64,000 nucleotides of DNA from Trujillonella endophytica (GCF_900110555.1 NZ_FOEE01000003.1:186001-250000), one strand, 5' to 3'. Positions 1-13,535 are shown, counted from the first letter of the stretch. Numbers and translations: made by a program. Notes: generated by a model not told the origin, from the letters alone.

Positions 1-317
1 TCGTCGGGTACGCCGGGCTGATCGCCTACGACGACGAGGCGCACGTCGCCACGATCGGGGTGACCGGGAGCCGGCAGGGCGAGGGCCTGGGCGCGCTGCT
101 GCTCGACACCCTGCTCGCCGAGGCCGACCGGCGCAGCCCCGCCGTCCTGCTGGAGGTGCGGGCGGACAACGAGGTCGCGCAGGGCCTGTACCGCCGTCGC
201 GGGTTCGCCGAGATCGGCCGGCGTCCGCGCTACTACCAGCCGAGCAACACCGACGCCGTGGTGATGAGACGGGAGCGCCCTGCGGGAGCGCCCCACGACA
301 GGGAGCGCACGCCGTGA
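1..317 (+). CDS. rimI: Ribosomal protein alanine N-acetyltransferase RimI (3' part)
   Basis: GNAT-fold acetyltransferase that N-terminally acetylates ribosomal protein S18. The start lies left of the window; reading frame 3 is open from the edge and gives about 104 residues. Visible are the acetyl-CoA loop [11 protein letters not shown] and the typical C-terminal half [20 protein letters not shown] ending in a YY-containing strand. The stop overlaps the tsaD start by 4 bases (GTGA), so the two are translationally coupled. The rimI-tsaD pairing is the usual actinobacterial arrangement and supports RimI over a generic GNAT protein. Confidence 0.88.
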   Translation, partial: VGYAGLIAYDDEAHVATIGVTGSRQGEGLGALLLDTLLAEADRRSPAVLLEVRADNEVAQGLYRRRGFAEIGRRPRYYQPSNTDAVVMRRERPAGAPHDRERTP

Positions 318-1348
318 CAGAGCCACTGGTCCTGGGCTTCGAGACCTCGTGCGACGAGACCGGCGTCGGGCTGGTCCGCGGCCACACCCTGCTGTCGGAC
401 GCCCTGGCCACCTCCATGGCCGAGCACGAGCGCTTCGGCGGCGTCGTCCCGGAGATCGCCTCCCGGGCGCACCTGGAGGCGATGGTGCCGACCGTGCACC
501 GGGCGCTGGCCGAGGCCGGGGTGCAGGCCTCCGACGTCGACGCCGTCGCCGTCACCGCCGGGCCGGGGCTGACCGGCGCCCTGCTGGTCGGCCTGGCCGC
601 CGCCAAGGCCTACGCGCTGGCCCTGGACGTGCCGCTGTACGGGGTCAACCACCTGGCCGCGCACGTCGCCGTCGACGAGCTCCAGCACGGGCCCCTGGCC
701 GAGCCTTCGATCGCCATGCTGGTCTCGGGCGGGCACAGCTCGCTGCTGCTCGTGCCCGACCTCGCCCGCGAGGTCGTCCCGCTCGGGCGCACGATCGACG
801 ACGCGGCGGGGGAGGCGTTCGACAAGGTGGCCCGGGTGCTGGGCATGCCGTTCCCCGGCGGCCCGCCGATCGACCGGGCGGCCCGCGAGGGGGACGGCGC
901 GGCGATCGCCTTTCCGCGCGGCCTGACCGGCCCCCGGGACGCGCCCTACGACTTCTCGTTCTCCGGGCTGAAGACCGCCGTCGCCCGGTGGGTGGAGGCG
1001 CGGTCGCGGGCCGGCGAGCCGGTGCCGGTCGCCGACGTCGCCGCATCCTTCCAGGAGGCCGTCGCCGACGTGCTCACCGCGAAGGCGGTGCGGGCCTGCC
1101 GCGACCACGGCGTGGACCACCTCGTCCTCGGCGGGGGCGTGGCGGCCAACTCGCGGCTCCGGGCCCTGGCCGAGGAGCGGTGCGCCGCTGCGGGCATCGT
1201 GCTGCGGGTGCCCAGCCCGCGGCTGTGCACCGACAACGGCGCGATGGTCGCCGCGCTGGGGTCCCGGCTGGTCGCGGCAGGTGTCGCCCCCTCGGCGCCG
1301 GAGCTGGGCGCGGACAGCTCCCTGCCGATCGACGTCGTCGGAGTGTGA
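314..1348 (+). CDS. tsaD: tRNA N6-adenosine threonylcarbamoyltransferase TsaD
   Basis: Catalytic subunit that transfers the threonylcarbamoyl group to A37 of ANN-decoding tRNAs, normally with TsaB and TsaE. The 344-residue length is standard. The ASKHA-fold motifs are present: the metal-binding histidines in VNHLAAHVA (His113 and His117), SGGHS at 138-142, [29 protein letters not shown] and CTDNGAMVA. Translation starts at a GTG overlapping the rimI stop. The last codons and stop lie inside a long hairpin shared with the convergent methyltransferase gene. Confidence 0.97.
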   Translation: MTEPLVLGFETSCDETGVGLVRGHTLLSDALATSMAEHERFGGVVPEIASRAHLEAMVPTVHRALAEAGVQASDVDAVAVTAGPGLTGALLVGLAAAKAYALALDVPLYGVNHLAAHVAVDELQHGPLAEPSIAMLVSGGHSSLLLVPDLAREVVPLGRTIDDAAGEAFDKVARVLGMPFPGGPPIDRAAREGDGAAIAFPRGLTGPRDAPYDFSFSGLKTAVARWVEARSRAGEPVPVADVAASFQEAVADVLTAKAVRACRDHGVDHLVLGGGVAANSRLRALAEERCAAAGIVLRVPSPRLCTDNGAMVAALGSRLVAAGVAPSAPELGADSSLPIDVVGV

Positions 1349-1378
1349 GAGCGCAGGTTTCCTGCGGTCTCACACTCC
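1340..1378. terminator. Bidirectional hairpin terminator holding both stop codons
   Basis: An 18-bp stem (1340-1357 with 1361-1378, one mismatch) closes on a 3-base TTT loop. It contains the stop of tsaD (1346-1348) and the stop of the opposing methyltransferase (1370-1372). Because the arms are complementary, both proteins end in Gly-Val. Confidence 0.85.
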
Positions 1379-2629
1379 GCAGACGAGGGCGGTGGGCTTG
1401 CCGGCCACCCGGGTGACGACGACGACCGCCGACCCCTCGCCCGGGCCGCGCAGCTGTCGCGCCAGCTCCTCCGGTTCGATCGCCGAGCCCCGCTTCTTCA
1501 CGGTCACCCGGCCCACCCCGCGGGCGCGCAGCAGCGCCTTCAGCCTCTTCAGGTTGAACGGCAGCACCTCCTCGACGCGGTAGGAGCTCACCCAGGGGGA
1601 GTCGGCCCGCGCGTCGGAGGTCAGGTAGGCGATCGTCGGGTCGACCAGGGTCGCGCCGAGCTCGGCGGCCGCCAGCGACACCAGCCCCGAGCGGATCACG
1701 GCCGGGTCCGGCTCGTGCAGCCAGCCGCGCACCGGGGCGGTCGGCGCGGGCCCGGGATCGGCGTCGGCGGTCAGCTCGGCGACGACGCCGCCGCGGACGA
1801 CGGTCGCCCGCCGCCACACCGTCGACACCTCGCGGCCCCACAGCAGCGCCTCGACGATCGACCCCTTCACCGACACCCACTCGGCCTCGATCCCGGCGGG
1901 GACGCGGTCGTGGTCCAGCCCCGGCGCCACCTTGACGACGGTCACCGGCACCCGGTCCAGCAGGTCGACGACCGTCGTCCAGGGCGGTGACCAGCGGTCG
2001 GGGTCCAGCAGGCGGCGTCCCCCGGCGCGGCGGGCGGGGTCCAGGACGGCGGCCGCGCACCCGGCCACCTCGCCCCCGCGCGCGGCTGCCACGAGCTCGA
2101 CGGCGTCACCGGCGACCACCCAGACCCGGTCGGCCAGACCGAGCGCCTCGACGTTGGCCGCGGTGAGCGCGCGGGCGAGCGGATCGACGTCGACCGCGAG
2201 CACGCTGACGCCGGCCCGCGCGAGGGCGATCGTGTCGGTGCCGGCCGCGCAGCCGAGGTCGGCGACGGAGTCGACCCCCTCGTCGCCGGCGGTCAGCAGC
2301 CGGGCGGCCCGGCGGGCGGCCAGCTCGGGGCGGCCGGCCTGCTCGAGGGTGTCGTCGGTGAGGAACAGCCGGTCGGCGTCGGCCCCGAAGACCGGCCGGG
2401 CCCGGGCGCGCAGCCGGGCGAAGCCCCAGGCCGGTCCGGCCAGCTCGGCGCCGACGGCGGCGCGCAGCCGGTCCAGCCCGGCCAGGACGTCGACGCCGGC
2501 GGCGTGCAGCGAGGCAGCCAGCTCGAGGGCCGCGGTGCCCTCGGCGGTGCGGAGCAGGGTGAGCTGCTCGAGCATCCCCTCCGGGTGGGTTCCGGACGCG
2601 TCGGCGGGCACGGCGTCAGCGTGACGCAC
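1370..2629 (-). CDS. Class I SAM-dependent methyltransferase with THUMP-like C-terminus
   Basis: Probable RNA or protein methyltransferase of the actinobacterial THUMP-like family; substrate unknown. An N-terminal helical part (to about residue 85) precedes a Rossmann methyltransferase core. The core has the SAM-binding [14 protein letters not shown] loop, an acidic AVDVDPLA strand end and the family signature [13 protein letters not shown]. The C-terminal third carries a THUMP-like region ending [16 protein letters not shown] at 2629 is used here; an in-frame ATG at 2575 (MLEQLTLLR) is a plausible alternative since many relatives begin near there. It is convergent with tsaD and divergent from groES. 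Confidence 0.85.
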   Translation of the reverse strand: MRHADAVPADASGTHPEGMLEQLTLLRTAEGTAALELAASLHAAGVDVLAGLDRLRAAVGAELAGPAWGFARLRARARPVFGADADRLFLTDDTLEQAGRPELAARRAARLLTAGDEGVDSVADLGCAAGTDTIALARAGVSVLAVDVDPLARALTAANVEALGLADRVWVVAGDAVELVAAARGGEVAGCAAAVLDPARRAGGRRLLDPDRWSPPWTTVVDLLDRVPVTVVKVAPGLDHDRVPAGIEAEWVSVKGSIVEALLWGREVSTVWRRATVVRGGVVAELTADADPGPAPTAPVRGWLHEPDPAVIRSGLVSLAAAELGATLVDPTIAYLTSDARADSPWVSSYRVEEVLPFNLKRLKALLRARGVGRVTVKKRGSAIEPEELARQLRGPGEGSAVVVVTRVAGKPTALVCGV

Positions 2630-2665
2630 CGGCCGGAGACACCGACGGGGGACCCGGTTGAGCGG

Positions 2666-2692
2666 CTGGCACTCTCATGGGTAGAGTGCCAA
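2666..2692 (+). promoter_or_regulatory. CIRCE operator (HrcA-type heat-shock control)
   Basis: CTGGCACTC, 9-base spacer, GAGTGCCAA: an inverted repeat with 8 of 9 paired positions. It closely matches the CIRCE consensus TTAGCACTC-N9-GAGTGCTAA, 113 bases before the groES start. CIRCE is bound by the repressor HrcA, so groES-groEL1 is predicted to be HrcA-repressed and heat-induced. Confidence 0.93.
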
Positions 2693-2805
2693 TCGACACG
2701 GCAGCCACCTGACCCCCGCGACGGCAGGTGTGCAGGTCCGTGCCACAGCATCAGCACCACCCAGTCATAGCCAGCCCGTCCGATCCCGAAGGGGGCGTCA
2801 CCGAC

Positions 2806-3114
2806 GTGACGACCGCTACCAAGGTCAGCATCAAGCCGCTGGAGGACCGTGTCGTGGTCCAGGCCAACGAGGCCGAGACCACCACCGCCTCCGGTCTGGT
2901 CATCCCGGACACCGCCAAGGAGAAGCCGCAGGAGGGCACGGTCATCTCCGTGGGCCCCGGTCGTGTCGACGACAACGGCAACCGCGTCCCGCTCGACGTC
3001 AACGTGGGCGACGTGGTCATCTACTCGAAGTACGGCGGCACCGAGGTCCGGTACGGCGGCGAGGACTTCCTCGTCCTGTCCGCGCGCGACCTGCTCGCCG
3101 TCGTGGAGAAGTGA
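2806..3114 (+). CDS. groES: Co-chaperonin GroES
   Basis: Ten-kDa co-chaperonin that caps the GroEL ring. 102 residues from GTG 2806, with a GAAGGGGG ribosome site about 10 bases upstream. The open frame extends to 2728, but that extension is unlike GroES. The hallmarks are complete: [11 protein letters not shown] near the N-terminus, the mobile loop [20 protein letters not shown] and the C-terminal DLLAVVEK. It follows a CIRCE operator and precedes groEL1, with an intercistronic hairpin between them. Confidence 0.97.
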   Translation: MTTATKVSIKPLEDRVVVQANEAETTTASGLVIPDTAKEKPQEGTVISVGPGRVDDNGNRVPLDVNVGDVVIYSKYGGTEVRYGGEDFLVLSARDLLAVVEK

Positions 3115-3160
3115 CCTCTCCTCTCCACTCCGGGCGTCCCTGACGCCCGTCGCACGAACC

Positions 3161-3202
3161 GACCGCCCCGGGCGACCCGTTCCACCGGGTCCCGGGGCGG
3201 TC
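3161..3202 (+). terminator. Intercistronic hairpin between groES and groEL1
   Basis: Outer 12-bp stem (3161-3172 with 3191-3202), a 2-base bulge, then a 5-bp inner stem around a TTCCAC loop. It lies within the 127-base gap. It may act as a partial terminator or processing site that sets the groES:groEL1 ratio; there is no clear T tract. Confidence 0.5.
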
Positions 3203-3226
3203 GTCGTCTCACCCCTGAAGCACTGA

Positions 3227-4882
<1,656 letters not shown>

Positions 4883-4897
4883 GGTAGCCCACCTCCC

Positions 4898-4960
4898 GTC
4901 GATCATCGGCGGGTGGTGCCCCCGACCAGCGTGTCGGACAGCCACCCGCCGATGATCGAC
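4898..4960. terminator. 19-bp perfect inverted repeat downstream of groEL1
   Basis: Arms 4898-4916 and 4942-4960 are exactly complementary (GTCGATCATCGGCGGGTGG) around a 25-base loop. It is the first of two hairpins in the groEL1/whiB3 convergent gap. The long loop is unusual for a simple terminator, so it could also be a binding or processing site. Confidence 0.7.
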
Positions 4961-4970
4961 CGGGTTCCTC

Positions 4971-5031
4971 GCACGAACGCCGAGAGGGCGGGTCCGGACG
5001 ACGTCCGGACCCGCCCTCTCGGCGTTCGTGC
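4971..5031. terminator. 29-bp perfect inverted repeat, bidirectional terminator
   Basis: Arms 4971-4999 and 5003-5031 pair without mismatch over a 3-base loop, ending 3 bases from the whiB stop. It is exceptionally long and placed exactly between convergent groEL1 and whiB, so it should stop transcription from both sides. Confidence 0.88.
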
Positions 5032-5034
5032 GTG

Positions 5035-5334
5035 CTAGACCCCTGCGGCGACCGCGGCGGGCTCCGCGGCGATGAGCCGGGCCCGCTCCTCCTCGCTCAT
5101 GCCGCCCCAGACCCCGTAGGGCTCGCGGACGGCGAGCGCGTGCTTGAGGCAGGCCTCGATCACCGGGCACTTGGCGCAGACGGCCTTCGCGGCGTTCTGC
5201 CGACGGGCGCGGGCGGGGCCGCGCTCACCGTCGGGGTGGAAGAACAGGGCCGTGCTCTCCCCACGGCAGGAGCCGTGCAGCTGCCAGTCCCAGACCTCGG
5301 CGACGGGGGTGGGGAGACGGCGGATGTCAGCCAT
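5035..5334 (-). CDS. whiB3: WhiB-family Fe-S regulator, WhiB3/WhiD type
   Basis: Small iron-sulfur transcription factor of 99 residues that senses redox/NO and works with the primary sigma factor. Four cluster cysteines are present (Cys23, Cys53, Cys56, Cys62), with the CxxC in AKCPVIEAC and the turn GVWGG at 74-78. FFHPDGERG and the N-terminal WDWQLHGSCRG are characteristic of M. tuberculosis WhiB3 and Streptomyces WhiD. Position beside groEL1 matches both genomes. The ATG at 5334 has an AGGAGG site; longer in-frame starts upstream lack support. It probably controls redox or developmental genes. Confidence 0.93.
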   Translation of the reverse strand: MADIRRLPTPVAEVWDWQLHGSCRGESTALFFHPDGERGPARARRQNAAKAVCAKCPVIEACLKHALAVREPYGVWGGMSEEERARLIAAEPAAVAAGV

Positions 5335-5497
5335 GGTGGGTCCTCCTCGGCTCGATGCGAGCCGGAGGGGGCGGTCCGGCTGCATGGGGCCGGTGCCCGA
5401 GCCCCGCACGGGTCAAACACCGCGAGCCGCGGCATTTTGCCGCCTGCCGCCTCACCCCGCTGAGTGAGGGCATCTGTCGCCCCACGCTGGACTCGAT

Positions 5498-5524
5498 CAA
5501 GGTAGGACCCGGACGTGCCGAATC
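5498..5524 (+). promoter_or_regulatory. Possible WhiG/FliA-class promoter for the BldM-like gene
   Basis: CAAG, 15 bases, GCCGAATC. This resembles the WhiG/FliA consensus TAAA-N15-GCCGATAA with exact spacing and GCCGA intact. It would start transcription about 65 bases before the gene. Only a sequence resemblance. Confidence 0.35.
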
Positions 5525-5596
5525 CGACGGGGAGATCCCCGTCCGAGGTCGGCGGGGGAGTCGCCCGGACAGGCGCCGGGAGCGAGGAGCACAGGC

Positions 5597-6346
5597 GTGA
5601 TCGACGACAGGATGCGCGGTCCCGGCAGCGGGACGACGACGGTGTGGGTCTACGACGAGCGGCGACGGGTCCGTGAGGACATCGCCTCCCGGCTCGTGGC
5701 CCTGCCCTTCGTCGGCCGTGTGGAGGCCGTCGGCGACGCCGCCGTCCTCATGTCCCGGCTGGCCACCCGCCACCCCGACGTCCTGCTGATCGGCACGCAG
5801 CGGGCGATGGACTCCGGTCTCACCGTCGCCACGCAGGCGCTGCGGGCCTTCCCGCGGCTGCCCGTGCTGGTGCTCGGCGCCCCGGACGACGCCGAGACCG
5901 TCCGCGCGGCCGTCGCCGTCGGCGCCCGCGGCTACCTCCGCTGGGACGCCACCGCCCTGGAGATGGGCCTGGGCCTGTCCCGGGTCGGCCTCCGGGTCGA
6001 CGGGCGCACCCCGCAGCCCGCCAGCGTCCACCCGGTGCCGCTGGCCAGCGTCGGCGCGCACGTCGCTGCGCCCGCCTGGAACGGCGCCACCCCGCTCGCC
6101 GGCAGCTCGCCGACCGTCGTCCGCGCCGCCGTCACCCGCGAGGCCGCCCCGGTGAGCCTGTCCATGCGCGAGATGCAGGTGCTGACCGGCATGAGCCAGG
6201 GCAAGAGCAACGCCCAGATCGGCCGGGAGCTCTACCTGTCCGAGGACACCATCAAGACCCACGCCCGCCGGCTGTTCCGCAAGCTCGGCGCCAAGGACCG
6301 CGCCGAGGCCGTCGCGACGGGCTTCCGCCGCGGCATGATGACGTGA
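5597..6346 (+). CDS. bldM: BldM-like orphan regulator with degenerate receiver domain
   Basis: 249-residue NarL/FixJ-type DNA-binding protein. The C-terminal LuxR helix-turn-helix (about 187-245: GMSQGKSNAQIGREL, then EDTIKTHARRLFRKLGAKDRAEAV without a break) is very close to what I recall of Streptomyces BldM, the developmental regulator encoded beside whiD. The N-terminal receiver has lost its phosphorylation site. Gly66 stands where Asp is expected (DVLLIGTQ), Gly94 replaces Thr/Ser, and the conserved Lys is replaced at RGYLRWD. A long Pro/Ala linker (136-180) joins the domains. It is therefore predicted to work without phosphorylation, perhaps with a WhiI-like partner. GTG start with a GAGGAG site; a hairpin follows. 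Confidence 0.88.
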   Translation: MIDDRMRGPGSGTTTVWVYDERRRVREDIASRLVALPFVGRVEAVGDAAVLMSRLATRHPDVLLIGTQRAMDSGLTVATQALRAFPRLPVLVLGAPDDAETVRAAVAVGARGYLRWDATALEMGLGLSRVGLRVDGRTPQPASVHPVPLASVGAHVAAPAWNGATPLAGSSPTVVRAAVTREAAPVSLSMREMQVLTGMSQGKSNAQIGRELYLSEDTIKTHARRLFRKLGAKDRAEAVATGFRRGMMT

Positions 6347-6378
6347 CGGCCGCAGCGGCGTAGCCGCCTCGACGTGCC

Positions 6379-6413
6379 GGATGGCGGCCGTCCCTCCGGG
6401 GCGGCCGCCATCC
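6379..6413 (+). terminator. Terminator after the BldM-like gene
   Basis: 12-bp perfect stem 6379-6390/6402-6413 (GGATGGCGGCCG arm) with an 11-base loop, followed by GTCGTCT. It lies 32 bases after the stop codon. Confidence 0.75.
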
Positions 6414-6498
6414 GTCGTCTCCGGCCCCGGACGTTGCGCCGGGCCCCCTCCGGGCCCGCTCGGACCCTGCCGGGCCCCACGATGCCGGGGGCTTTCGG

Positions 6499-6528
6499 AC
6501 GTTGCCGGCGAGATCCCGCCGGCAACGT
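6499..6528. terminator. 12-bp inverted repeat between convergent genes
   Basis: ACGTTGCCGGCG, AGATCC loop, exact complement. A second small hairpin (6607-6623, 7 bp) sits nearer the DUF5319 stop. Together they probably end minus-strand transcripts of the DUF5319 gene. Confidence 0.55.
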
Positions 6529-6636
6529 CGGGAGACGGCCAGCAGAGTGGCCGGTACGCCGGGACGGCGGGGCTCCGCGCAGCAGGGGACGGCACGAGGC
6601 CGCGGTGTCGTCCGGAGGACGACGAGGTGCCGGACC

Positions 6637-8672
<2,036 letters not shown>

Positions 8673-8676
8673 GCTG

Positions 8677-9824
8677 ATGCCCGCACGTGACACCGTCGAG
8701 ATCGGTCTCAACCGCTTCGCCCGCCGGGGATACGACCTCGACGAGGTCTCGATCGTCCCCTCCCGGCGCACCCGCGACACCGACGACGTCTCCACCGCCT
8801 GGCAGATCGACGCCTTCCGGTTCGACATCCCGCTGGTCACCAGCGCCTCGGACGCCGTCGTCAGCCCGGCGACCGCGATCGCGGTCGGTCAGGCCGGCGG
8901 GCTGGGCGTGCTCAACGCCGAGGGCCTGTGGACCCGGTACGACGACCCCGCACCGGCCTACGCCCGCATCCGCGAGGCGGCCGCCGGCGGCGCCCCGCCG
9001 GTCTCGGTGCTGCAGGAGGTCTACGCCGAGCCGGTGAAGCCGGACCTGATCACCGCCCGGGTCAAGGAGATCCGCGACTCCGGGGTCACCACCGCGGTGC
9101 GGATCTCGCCGCAGCACACCGTGCAGCTGGCCCCCGCGGTCCTGGCCGCCGGCGTGGACCTGCTGGTCATCCAGGGCACGATCGTGTCGGCCGAGCACGT
9201 CACGTCGACCGGGACGGCGCTGAACCTCAAGGAGTTCATCGCCGACCTCGACGTCCCGGTGATCGTCGGGGGCGCCGCGAACTACCAGACGGCGCTGCAC
9301 CTGATGCGCACCGGCGCGGCCGGCGTGATCGTCGGCGTGGGCGCCGACAGCTACTCCACCGCCGACGCCGTCCTCGGCATCCGCGTGCCCCTGGCCAGCG
9401 CGATCGTCGACGCGGCCGCCGCCCGCCGCGACTACCTCGACGAGACCGGCGGCCGGTACGTGCACGTCATCGCCAACGGCACGATCGAGAACAGCGGCGC
9501 CATCGCCCGCGCGCTCGCCTGCGGGGCCGACGCCGTCCAGCTCGGCGAGCCGCTGCGGTCCGCTGCGGAGGCGCCCGGCGGTGGCATCTGGTGGGACTCG
9601 GTCGCGGCGCACCCGCGGCTGCCCCGCGGCGGGGCCTCGGCGCCGATCGAGCCGGCCGGCTCGCTGGCCGACGTCCTGAACGGCGAGGCGCGCACGGCCG
9701 ACGGCCGCACCAACCTCTTCGGCGCGCTCCGCCGGACGATGGCCAAGACCGGCTACCGGGACCTCAAGGAGTTCCAGCGGGTGGACCTGGTGATCGGCGG
9801 GGCCAGCGGGGACGAGCTCCGTTG

Positions 9825-9825
<1 letters not shown>
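8677..9825 (+). CDS. guaB3: GuaB3, IMP dehydrogenase-related protein
   Basis: 382-residue IMPDH/GMP reductase superfamily barrel without CBS domains, encoded 4 bases after guaB. It starts with the family's VEIGL...[16 protein letters not shown] segment and ends [21 protein letters not shown]. The loop that should carry the catalytic cysteine reads [15 protein letters not shown]; the only cysteine (ALACGADAV) is elsewhere. The M. tuberculosis GuaB3 I recall also lacks it. Activity is therefore uncertain; a regulatory or partner role in GMP synthesis is possible. The stop overlaps the guaA ATG (TGATG). Confidence 0.92.
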
Positions 9826-11387
<1,562 letters not shown>

Positions 11388-11442
11388 GGACCCTCCTGCC
11401 CCGCACCGCTCGCACGCTCGCGGCGGGCCCGTGCAGGAGGGC
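11388..11442. repeat. GC-rich palindromic intergenic repeat, copy 1
   Basis: Arms CCCTCCTGC (11391-11399) and GCAGGAGGG (11433-11441) flank a core containing CGCTCGCACGCTCGCGGCGG. The core recurs exactly after purH, and related sequences follow sucD and the CorC gene. Here it lies between convergent guaA and the META lipoprotein gene. Confidence 0.7.
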
Positions 11443-11454
11443 CGCTCCCGCACC

Positions 11455-12213
11455 TCACGCTGCGCGGTAGCCCAGGCCGCGGCCGTCGGGGGCGGTGAGG
11501 GTGAGCCGGTCGCCGTCGATCGCCACGGTGGCGCCGGCGGTGAGGACGGCGGACACCTGCTCGACCTGCGCCTCCAGGGGCGGGTCGCAGCCGGTGAGGG
11601 TGGACGCGCCGGGCTCGACGGTCAGCACGTCGCCGTCCCGGCGCCAGGAGCCGGTCGTCGAGTGGCAGCCGGTGCCGAACACCGCCGTCCCGTCGGCGGC
11701 CAGTTGCAGCAGCGGCTCGCCCTGGACCGAGGACGCCGTCTCGCGGTCGACGAGGGTGTCGAGCACCCAGCGGGTGCCGACGAGCTCGCGGTCGGGCTCG
11801 GGGACGTGCCGGGTGAACCGCAGCACGACGTCAGGCCCGCCGAGCACGAGGTCGTCGCCGTCCCGAGCGACGCGGTCGACGACGGAGAGGGCGGCCAGGA
11901 ACCGGGCCTCGGCCGCCATGATCGGCTCCGCGCAGGCCATCTGGGTCGCGCCGATCGGCTCGAGCGTCAGGACCTCGCCGTCGAGCCGGTAGCCGGCGAA
12001 CCAGGAGTTGCAGAACGCGGTGCCGCTCAGGCGCTCGTCCTCGGCGACCAGGGTGGCCGCCGCGCCGGGCGGCAGGGGGAGCGGAACGCCGTCGACGTCG
12101 CCGGAGACGAGGTCCCAGGCGCCGTGGACGTCGGGGCCCCCGGCGGCATCGGTCGGATCGGCGCAGCCGGCCGCGAGCGCGAGCAGCACGGCGAGCGCCA
12201 GCAACCGGGTCAC
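11455..12213 (-). CDS. META-domain lipoprotein
   Basis: Probable secreted lipoprotein of 252 residues. The signal peptide VTRLLALAVLLALAAGC ends in a lipobox with Cys17. It then has two META/HslJ-like repeats: one with WDLVSGDVDGVPL and FCNSWFAGYRLDGEVL, one with TRWVLDTLVD and FGTGCHSTTGSWRRDGDVL. META domains occur in envelope-stress proteins such as HslJ; the precise role is unknown. GTG 12213 is chosen because it gives a compact signal peptide and is preceded by CAGGCT seven bases upstream (possible leaderless promoter). A TTG at 12249 would add a cysteine-containing extension. Confidence 0.8.
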   Translation of the reverse strand: MTRLLALAVLLALAAGCADPTDAAGGPDVHGAWDLVSGDVDGVPLPLPPGAAATLVAEDERLSGTAFCNSWFAGYRLDGEVLTLEPIGATQMACAEPIMAAEARFLAALSVVDRVARDGDDLVLGGPDVVLRFTRHVPEPDRELVGTRWVLDTLVDRETASSVQGEPLLQLAADGTAVFGTGCHSTTGSWRRDGDVLTVEPGASTLTGCDPPLEAQVEQVSAVLTAGATVAIDGDRLTLTAPDGRGLGYRAA

Positions 12214-12254
12214 GGCACCGAGCCTGGTCCCTGCGCACCGCCGGGGCAACGACC

Positions 12255-12289
12255 GAGGGCCCGGGGAGCGGATCGCTCCCCGGGCCCTC
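12255..12289 (-). terminator. 16-bp perfect hairpin terminator
   Basis: Arms 12255-12270 and 12274-12289 with a GAT loop, just beyond the stop of the small membrane protein gene on the minus strand. Confidence 0.8.
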
Positions 12290-12301
12290 CCGCCGTCCTC
12301 C

Positions 12302-12610
12302 TCAGCGGCGGCGTCGCGCCCGGCGGACCTCGCTGACCAGCAGCGCGATGCCGGCGCCGATGAGCACGACCCAGAGAACGCCGCCGTCCTCGAAGATCCC
12401 CAGCGGCAGGTCCGCGCCGGTCAGCCCGAGCAGGGCGATCAGCACGAAGACCAGGCCCGGGACGAGCGCCGTCAGGTCGGGCCGGCGGCGGAGCGGCGCT
12501 GGGCCCGCCGCGGGGATCGCGACCGCGGGCGGGTCCGTCGCGGTCAGGTCGCGCAGCGCCTGCTCCTGCCAGGCGGTCGGCGTCGTCGGGAACTCGCTGT
12601 AGTCAGCCAC
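12302..12610 (-). CDS. Small two-helix membrane protein of the PspC gene group
   Basis: 102 residues with GTG start overlapping the end of the PspC-domain gene (8 bases, GTGGCTGA), so it is coupled to it; GGAGGTG upstream is a good ribosome site. A soluble, Pro/Ala-rich N-terminus (1-48) is followed by two hydrophobic segments (about 50-67 and 76-92) and a basic tail VRRARRRR. I do not recognise a named family. Context suggests an accessory of the PspC envelope-stress group. Confidence 0.7.
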   Translation of the reverse strand: MADYSEFPTTPTAWQEQALRDLTATDPPAVAIPAAGPAPLRRRPDLTALVPGLVFVLIALLGLTGADLPLGIFEDGGVLWVVLIGAGIALLVSEVRRARRRR

Positions 12611-13535
12611 GGGACACCTCCGTGTCGCCCACGCCGTGATCGATGGTCAGGACGAACTCGGGCCGGTCGTCGTCCACGCCGGGGCCCGATCCGCTGCCGG
12701 GGTAGTACCCGCCGTCGGAGGACCCGCGGTCGAAGACCTGCACGTCCCCGACCCCGGTGTCCAGCTCCAGCTCGACGTCGGCCCCGCGGGGCACGACGAC
12801 GTCGAGATCGCCGACGCCGTGGTCGATCTCGATGCGCAGCGGCGCGTCGATGTCGGCGACGTCGATCCGGCTGAGGTCGACGGTCATGTCACCGGCGTTC
12901 AGCGCGTACCGGTCCCGCACCTCCGCGACGCTCCCCGGCCGGTAGTCGCGGTCGCCGACCCCACCGCCGTCGGCCCAGGGCACGGACGAGGCCACCGCCA
13001 GGGCCAGCGAGAGGACGACGCCCAGCGCTACGAGCCCGCCGCGGGCGGTGCGCCCGGGGACGAAGGCCGCCGCGACGAGACCGAGCCCGACGACGAGCAG
13101 CGCCACGCCGAGGAAGGGCCGCGGACCGGGCTCCCAGTCGGTCAGCCGGGCCACCAGGACGAGCAGGCCCGCCGCGATGAGGATCCCGGCCAGCGTGAGC
13201 CGGCCGACGGGGGAGCGCGGCAGCGCGGGTGCCGCGGGGGCGCGCTCGGCAGGGGCGTCGCCGGACCGGCGGGGCCCGGCCGGCATCACGACCCACAGCA
13301 GCAGGTAGACGAGGATGCCGGTGCCGCCGGCGAGGGTGAGGGCGACGAAGCCGACCCGCCACAGCAGCGGGTCGATGCCGCTGTAGTCGGCCAGGCCGCC
13401 GGCGACGCCGCCGGCCATCTTGTCGGAGCGGCTGCGGCGCAGCGCCGGACGGGCCGGCGGGCCGGGGGGCGGGGGCGGCCACGCGGCGTCGGGCGGGTCC
13501 ACCGAGGGCGGCGCGGGGGGTGGTGGTGCGGTCAT
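12603..13535 (-). CDS. PspC-domain membrane protein
   Basis: 310 residues. After a Pro-rich N-terminus (1-30) comes a PspC domain (about 35-80: KMAGGVAGGLADYSGIDPLL, then a transmembrane helix). Three further hydrophobic segments follow, then an extracytoplasmic beta-rich region with repeated HGVGDLDV, TGVGDVQV and HGVGDTEV strands, similar to the toastrack/LiaF-like domains that accompany PspC. This is typical of actinobacterial membrane-stress modules. It is divergent from the PspC-containing sensor kinase, suggesting joint control. ATG 13535 lacks a strong ribosome site but has CACGCT six bases upstream. Confidence 0.82.
   Translation of the reverse strand: MTAPPPPAPPSVDPPDAAWPPPPPGPPARPALRRSRSDKMAGGVAGGLADYSGIDPLLWRVGFVALTLAGGTGILVYLLLWVVMPAGPRRSGDAPAERAPAAPALPRSPVGRLTLAGILIAAGLLVLVARLTDWEPGPRPFLGVALLVVGLGLVAAAFVPGRTARGGLVALGVVLSLALAVASSVPWADGGGVGDRDYRPGSVAEVRDRYALNAGDMTVDLSRIDVADIDAPLRIEIDHGVGDLDVVVPRGADVELELDTGVGDVQVFDRGSSDGGYYPGSGSGPGVDDDRPEFVLTIDHGVGDTEVSRG

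Noticed and set aside
5451-5468. BldD-box before the BldM-like gene
   Set aside because: CTCAC-N8-GTGAG is a dyad, but its half-sites face the opposite way from the BldD consensus (AGTGA...TCAC).
5335-6636. sigD/anti-sigma genes expected between whiB3/bldM and guaB
   Set aside because: They occur there in Mycobacterium and Streptomyces, but no sigma-70 ORF is present in this interval; only the BldM-like and DUF5319 genes are.
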